DNA from: Reichenbachiella sp039944555
GTDB lineage: Bacteria; Bacteroidota; Bacteroidia; Cytophagales; Cyclobacteriaceae
Direction: 5' to 3'
Assembly (NCBI RefSeq): GCF_039944555.1
Contig: NZ_JBDUYN010000006.1
Coordinates: 62,001-126,000 of the forward strand
Length of the DNA stretch: 64,000 nucleotides
The notes below the pieces were generated by a model that did no database searches, was not told where the DNA came from, and saw only the letters and a program-made list of their open reading frames with translations. Position numbers and translations under genes: made by a program. Below, in pieces: positions 61,611-64,000 of the stretch; the stretch's first letter is position 1, and every line of letters starts with the position of its first letter.

Positions 61611-63260
61611 TTACCTCCACGCCTTCCACTGATTAATCAAGCTATTGGTTGACCCATCGTGCGAGGATACTTTCTCCTCTCCTTTTAGCTCTGGTAAAAT
61701 TTGACCAGCTAACTGCTTACCTAATTCCACTCCCCATTGATCAAAGCTAAACACATTCCAAATCACTCCCTGAACAAAGATTTTATGCTCATACATAGCG
61801 ATCAATGCTCCCAGGTTATAAGGAGTAATCTTCTTTATCAAGATTGAGTTGGTTGGTTGGTTACCTTCAAATATTTTGAACGGCAACAAAGCATCAATCT
61901 CCTCTTCTTCTTTTCCTAGTTTAAGCAATTCATCTATCACCTGTTCTTCAAGTTTTCCTTTCATGAGTGCTTCGGTCTGCGCGAAGAAATTAGCCAATAG
62001 TTTCTCATGATGGTCGCTGATAGGGTTTTGACTTTGTGCAGCTGCAATAAAGTCAGAAGGAATCAATTTGGTACCTTGATGAAGCAACTGATAGAAGGCA
62101 TGCTGTCCGTTTGTTCCAGGCTCTCCCCAAATGATCTGCCCAGTCTGAATGGCAATAGGCTCACCGTTTCTGTCTATGAATTTACCATTGCTTTCCATAT
62201 CACCTTGTTGCAAATAGCTGGCGAAGCGATGTAGATATTGGTCATAGGGTAAGATTGCATGAGATTCTGCACCGAAAAAATTATTATACCATACACCAAG
62301 CATGGCCAGGATCACAGGTAAGTTATCTTCGAATGCTGTATCTCTAAAATGCTCATCCATGGCCTCCGCTCCATCGAGCAATGACCTGAAATTATCGAAC
62401 CCGATCGCGCATGCAATAGACATCCCTATAGAGGACCATAGCGAATAACGACCACCAACCCAATCCCAAAATTCGAACATATTAGCCGAATCGATACCAA
62501 ATGCCTCTACTGCTTTTTTATTAGTAGAAAGGGCTATGAAATGCTTGGCAATAGCGCTTTCATCTTTTGCCATTTTCAAAAACCAGTCTTTTGCCGAATG
62601 GGCATTGGTCATGGTTTCCTGAGTCGTGAAGGTCTTAGATGCAATGATGAATAAAGTTTCTGACGCATCCACCTGCTGCAATACCTGGTGCAGATGAGAA
62701 CCATCCACATTGGATACAAAATAAGAGTTGACGTTTTCCTTTTGATAAGGCTTCAAGGCCTCAGTCACCATATATGGTCCCAAATCAGATCCGCCAATTC
62801 CAATATTGACAATGTTCTTAATTTCCTTTCCGTCAAATCCTTTTAACTCACCGGCATGAAGTTTCTTGGTAAAGGCTTCCATCTTTTGAAGTTCCTTTTG
62901 AATCAACGGTCGAACGTTTTCACCATCTACCTCAAGTGCCTCATTGCTGTTGCTCCTTAGTGCAGTGTGCAAAACTGCCCGATCTTCAGTTTCATTGATT
63001 TTCTCTCCATTAAACATGGCTTCGATAGCGTCTTTCAGTTGGCATTCATTGGCCAATTGCATCAATAAAGACTTGGTCTTATCTGAGAAAATGTTTTTAG
63101 AGTAGTCGAGTAGAAAATCATTCCACTGTATAGAAAACTTGTTGAACCGCTCGGGGTCTTTTTCAAACATATCGATAATAGGATCTTTTGATATGTCCTC
63201 GTAATGGTTTTCTAAGGCTTCCCACGATTTGGTTTCTGCGGGATTAACTTTTGGAAACAT
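61611..63260 (-). CDS. pgi: Glucose-6-phosphate isomerase
   Basis: A 549-residue enzyme, the same length as E. coli Pgi. Signatures include VNIGIGGSDLGPYMVTEAL, ASKTFTTQETMTNA, FWDWVGGRYSLWSSIG (signature 1), GQIIWGEPGTNGQHAFYQLLHQG and KFIDRNGEPI. It interconverts glucose-6-phosphate and fructose-6-phosphate. It is 7 bases downstream of a HAD phosphatase gene, probably one operon running towards mgsA. Confidence 0.98.
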   Translation of the reverse strand: MFPKVNPAETKSWEALENHYEDISKDPIIDMFEKDPERFNKFSIQWNDFLLDYSKNIFSDKTKSLLMQLANECQLKDAIEAMFNGEKINETEDRAVLHTALRSNSNEALEVDGENVRPLIQKELQKMEAFTKKLHAGELKGFDGKEIKNIVNIGIGGSDLGPYMVTEALKPYQKENVNSYFVSNVDGSHLHQVLQQVDASETLFIIASKTFTTQETMTNAHSAKDWFLKMAKDESAIAKHFIALSTNKKAVEAFGIDSANMFEFWDWVGGRYSLWSSIGMSIACAIGFDNFRSLLDGAEAMDEHFRDTAFEDNLPVILAMLGVWYNNFFGAESHAILPYDQYLHRFASYLQQGDMESNGKFIDRNGEPIAIQTGQIIWGEPGTNGQHAFYQLLHQGTKLIPSDFIAAAQSQNPISDHHEKLLANFFAQTEALMKGKLEEQVIDELLKLGKEEEEIDALLPFKIFEGNQPTNSILIKKITPYNLGALIAMYEHKIFVQGVIWNVFSFDQWGVELGKQLAGQILPELKGEEKVSSHDGSTNSLINQWKAWR

Positions 63261-63267
63261 AATTAAA

Positions 63268-63942
63268 TTAGTGTTTTAGTACATCAATTGTCAATTCTTC
63301 TAACAATTTCAGGTCAATGTCGTCGTGTGAATCAAGAATAATATCTGCTTTGCTCAAATCCTGATTTCCAGAATTTTGATTGCGATAACCAATGCATTTC
63401 ATGCCTGCGGATACAGCCGCCTGAACACCATGCTTGGCATCTTCAATGACTACGCAGTTTTCGGGATTCACTTCCAATGTCTTTGCTGCGAGCAGAAAAA
63501 TATCAGGATTGGGTTTCGTTTTCTTCACATCTTGACTACTTACATAGCCTTCGAAGAAATCTGAGATGGCGAATTTATCTAAAACCAACTTAATATTCTC
63601 CCTTGATGCTGAAGAAGCTACAATCATTTTGATATTGCCCGATTTTATGCGTTGAAGCAGATCAATTAATCCAGCAATGGGTTTAAAATCATTCTCTTTC
63701 AAGGCACCAATGTAAGCCTCATCCCCTTCAACAGTAAGCTCCTCTGAGGTTGCGTCCAATCCATACTTTGTGATATGACCGTCCCAAAGGTCCCGGGTTC
63801 GCATACCCACATATTTGGCGTGCTCCTCGATTGGATACTCGGTCACACCGAATCTTTTTAGAATTTCAAATTCCGTTTCGTAATGAATAGGCTCACTGTC
63901 CATGATGACACCATCCATATCAAATATTACTGCTTCTAGCAT
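63268..63942 (-). CDS. HAD-superfamily phosphatase (beta-phosphoglucomutase-like)
   Basis: A 224-residue protein from the ATG at 63942; an in-frame TTG at 63963 would add 7 residues without conservation. HAD motif I is FDMDGVIMDSEP (Asp8, Asp10), motif II ASSASRENI, motif III KKTKPNPDIFLLA, and motif IV VVIEDAKHGVQAA. The helical cap between motifs I and II places it with the beta-phosphoglucomutase/phosphoglycolate phosphatase subgroup. It is 7 bases upstream of pgi, so it may act on a sugar phosphate of that pathway. Its exact substrate is unknown. Confidence 0.92.
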   Translation of the reverse strand: MLEAVIFDMDGVIMDSEPIHYETEFEILKRFGVTEYPIEEHAKYVGMRTRDLWDGHITKYGLDATSEELTVEGDEAYIGALKENDFKPIAGLIDLLQRIKSGNIKMIVASSASRENIKLVLDKFAISDFFEGYVSSQDVKKTKPNPDIFLLAAKTLEVNPENCVVIEDAKHGVQAAVSAGMKCIGYRNQNSGNQDLSKADIILDSHDDIDLKLLEELTIDVLKH

Positions 63943-64000
63943 TGCATTGGGATTAGGCGGCAAAACTATTCAACAATTGCTGATTTGAAAGCGGATTTCA

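Overview
The window reads as chromosomal DNA of a Bacteroidota bacterium, most likely a marine or soil Cytophagales-type gliding lineage. The evidence is: two proteins with type IX secretion (T9SS) C-terminal sorting domains (9418-13635 and 55181-56902); TAnnTTTG-like -7 promoter elements, several with an upstream TTG; many lipoproteins and secreted beta-rich proteins; weak Shine-Dalgarno use with frequent TTG/GTG starts; and a Bacteroidota-type order miaB - sigma-54 activator - lptE - TPR protein - secG - groES - groEL. No rRNA, tRNA, CRISPR array, transposase or phage gene was seen.

Layout. 1-6 kb: a cut-off M23 peptidase, an FAH-family hydrolase, an M48 lipoprotein peptidase, a GNAT acetyltransferase, then a tight four-gene alkylation-repair operon (AraC-MGMT, a 2OG-Fe(II) dioxygenase, a free-standing Ada zinc-type domain, an AlkB-like dioxygenase) with a recognisable promoter. 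6-13.6 kb: an orphan FtsX/MacB permease, a small lipoprotein and a very large T9SS-exported subtilase. 13.8-21.7 kb: housekeeping and envelope genes. 21.9-28.4 kb: a WD40 protein, a DUF3127 protein with an SSB-like acidic tail, a second FtsX/MacB permease beside a membrane-bound AraC regulator, and a sterol-desaturase-family enzyme. 28.7-40 kb: a TPR protein, a ComA-like phosphosulfolactate synthase, a DUF368/PopT lipid-carrier transporter, aroE, an MFS transporter, a nitrilase, uvrB, a DUF3857 protein and a LysE exporter.

40-53 kb is the accessory region and the most interesting part. It holds a repeat-built secreted protein, a bipartite RHS locus with BACON domains, a small secreted linker protein, and an RHS-core protein whose C-terminal tip carries an HExxH...ExxxD metallopeptidase signature. 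A small AT-rich lipoprotein gene follows directly and is a candidate immunity gene. The RHS body is GC-rich while the tip and lipoprotein are very AT-rich, as expected for an exchanged polymorphic-toxin cassette. Next comes a RES/Xre toxin-antitoxin pair with overlapping palindromic operators.

53-64 kb: a secretion operon (DUF1800, DUF1501 with Tat-like signal and T9SS tail, outer-membrane barrel, lipoprotein), a GH3-family acyl-adenylating enzyme, a YggS-type PLP protein, methylglyoxal synthase, glucose-6-phosphate isomerase and a HAD phosphatase. Several of these last genes belong to upper glycolysis or its overflow route. Functional calls come from reading motifs in the translations; no database search was run.
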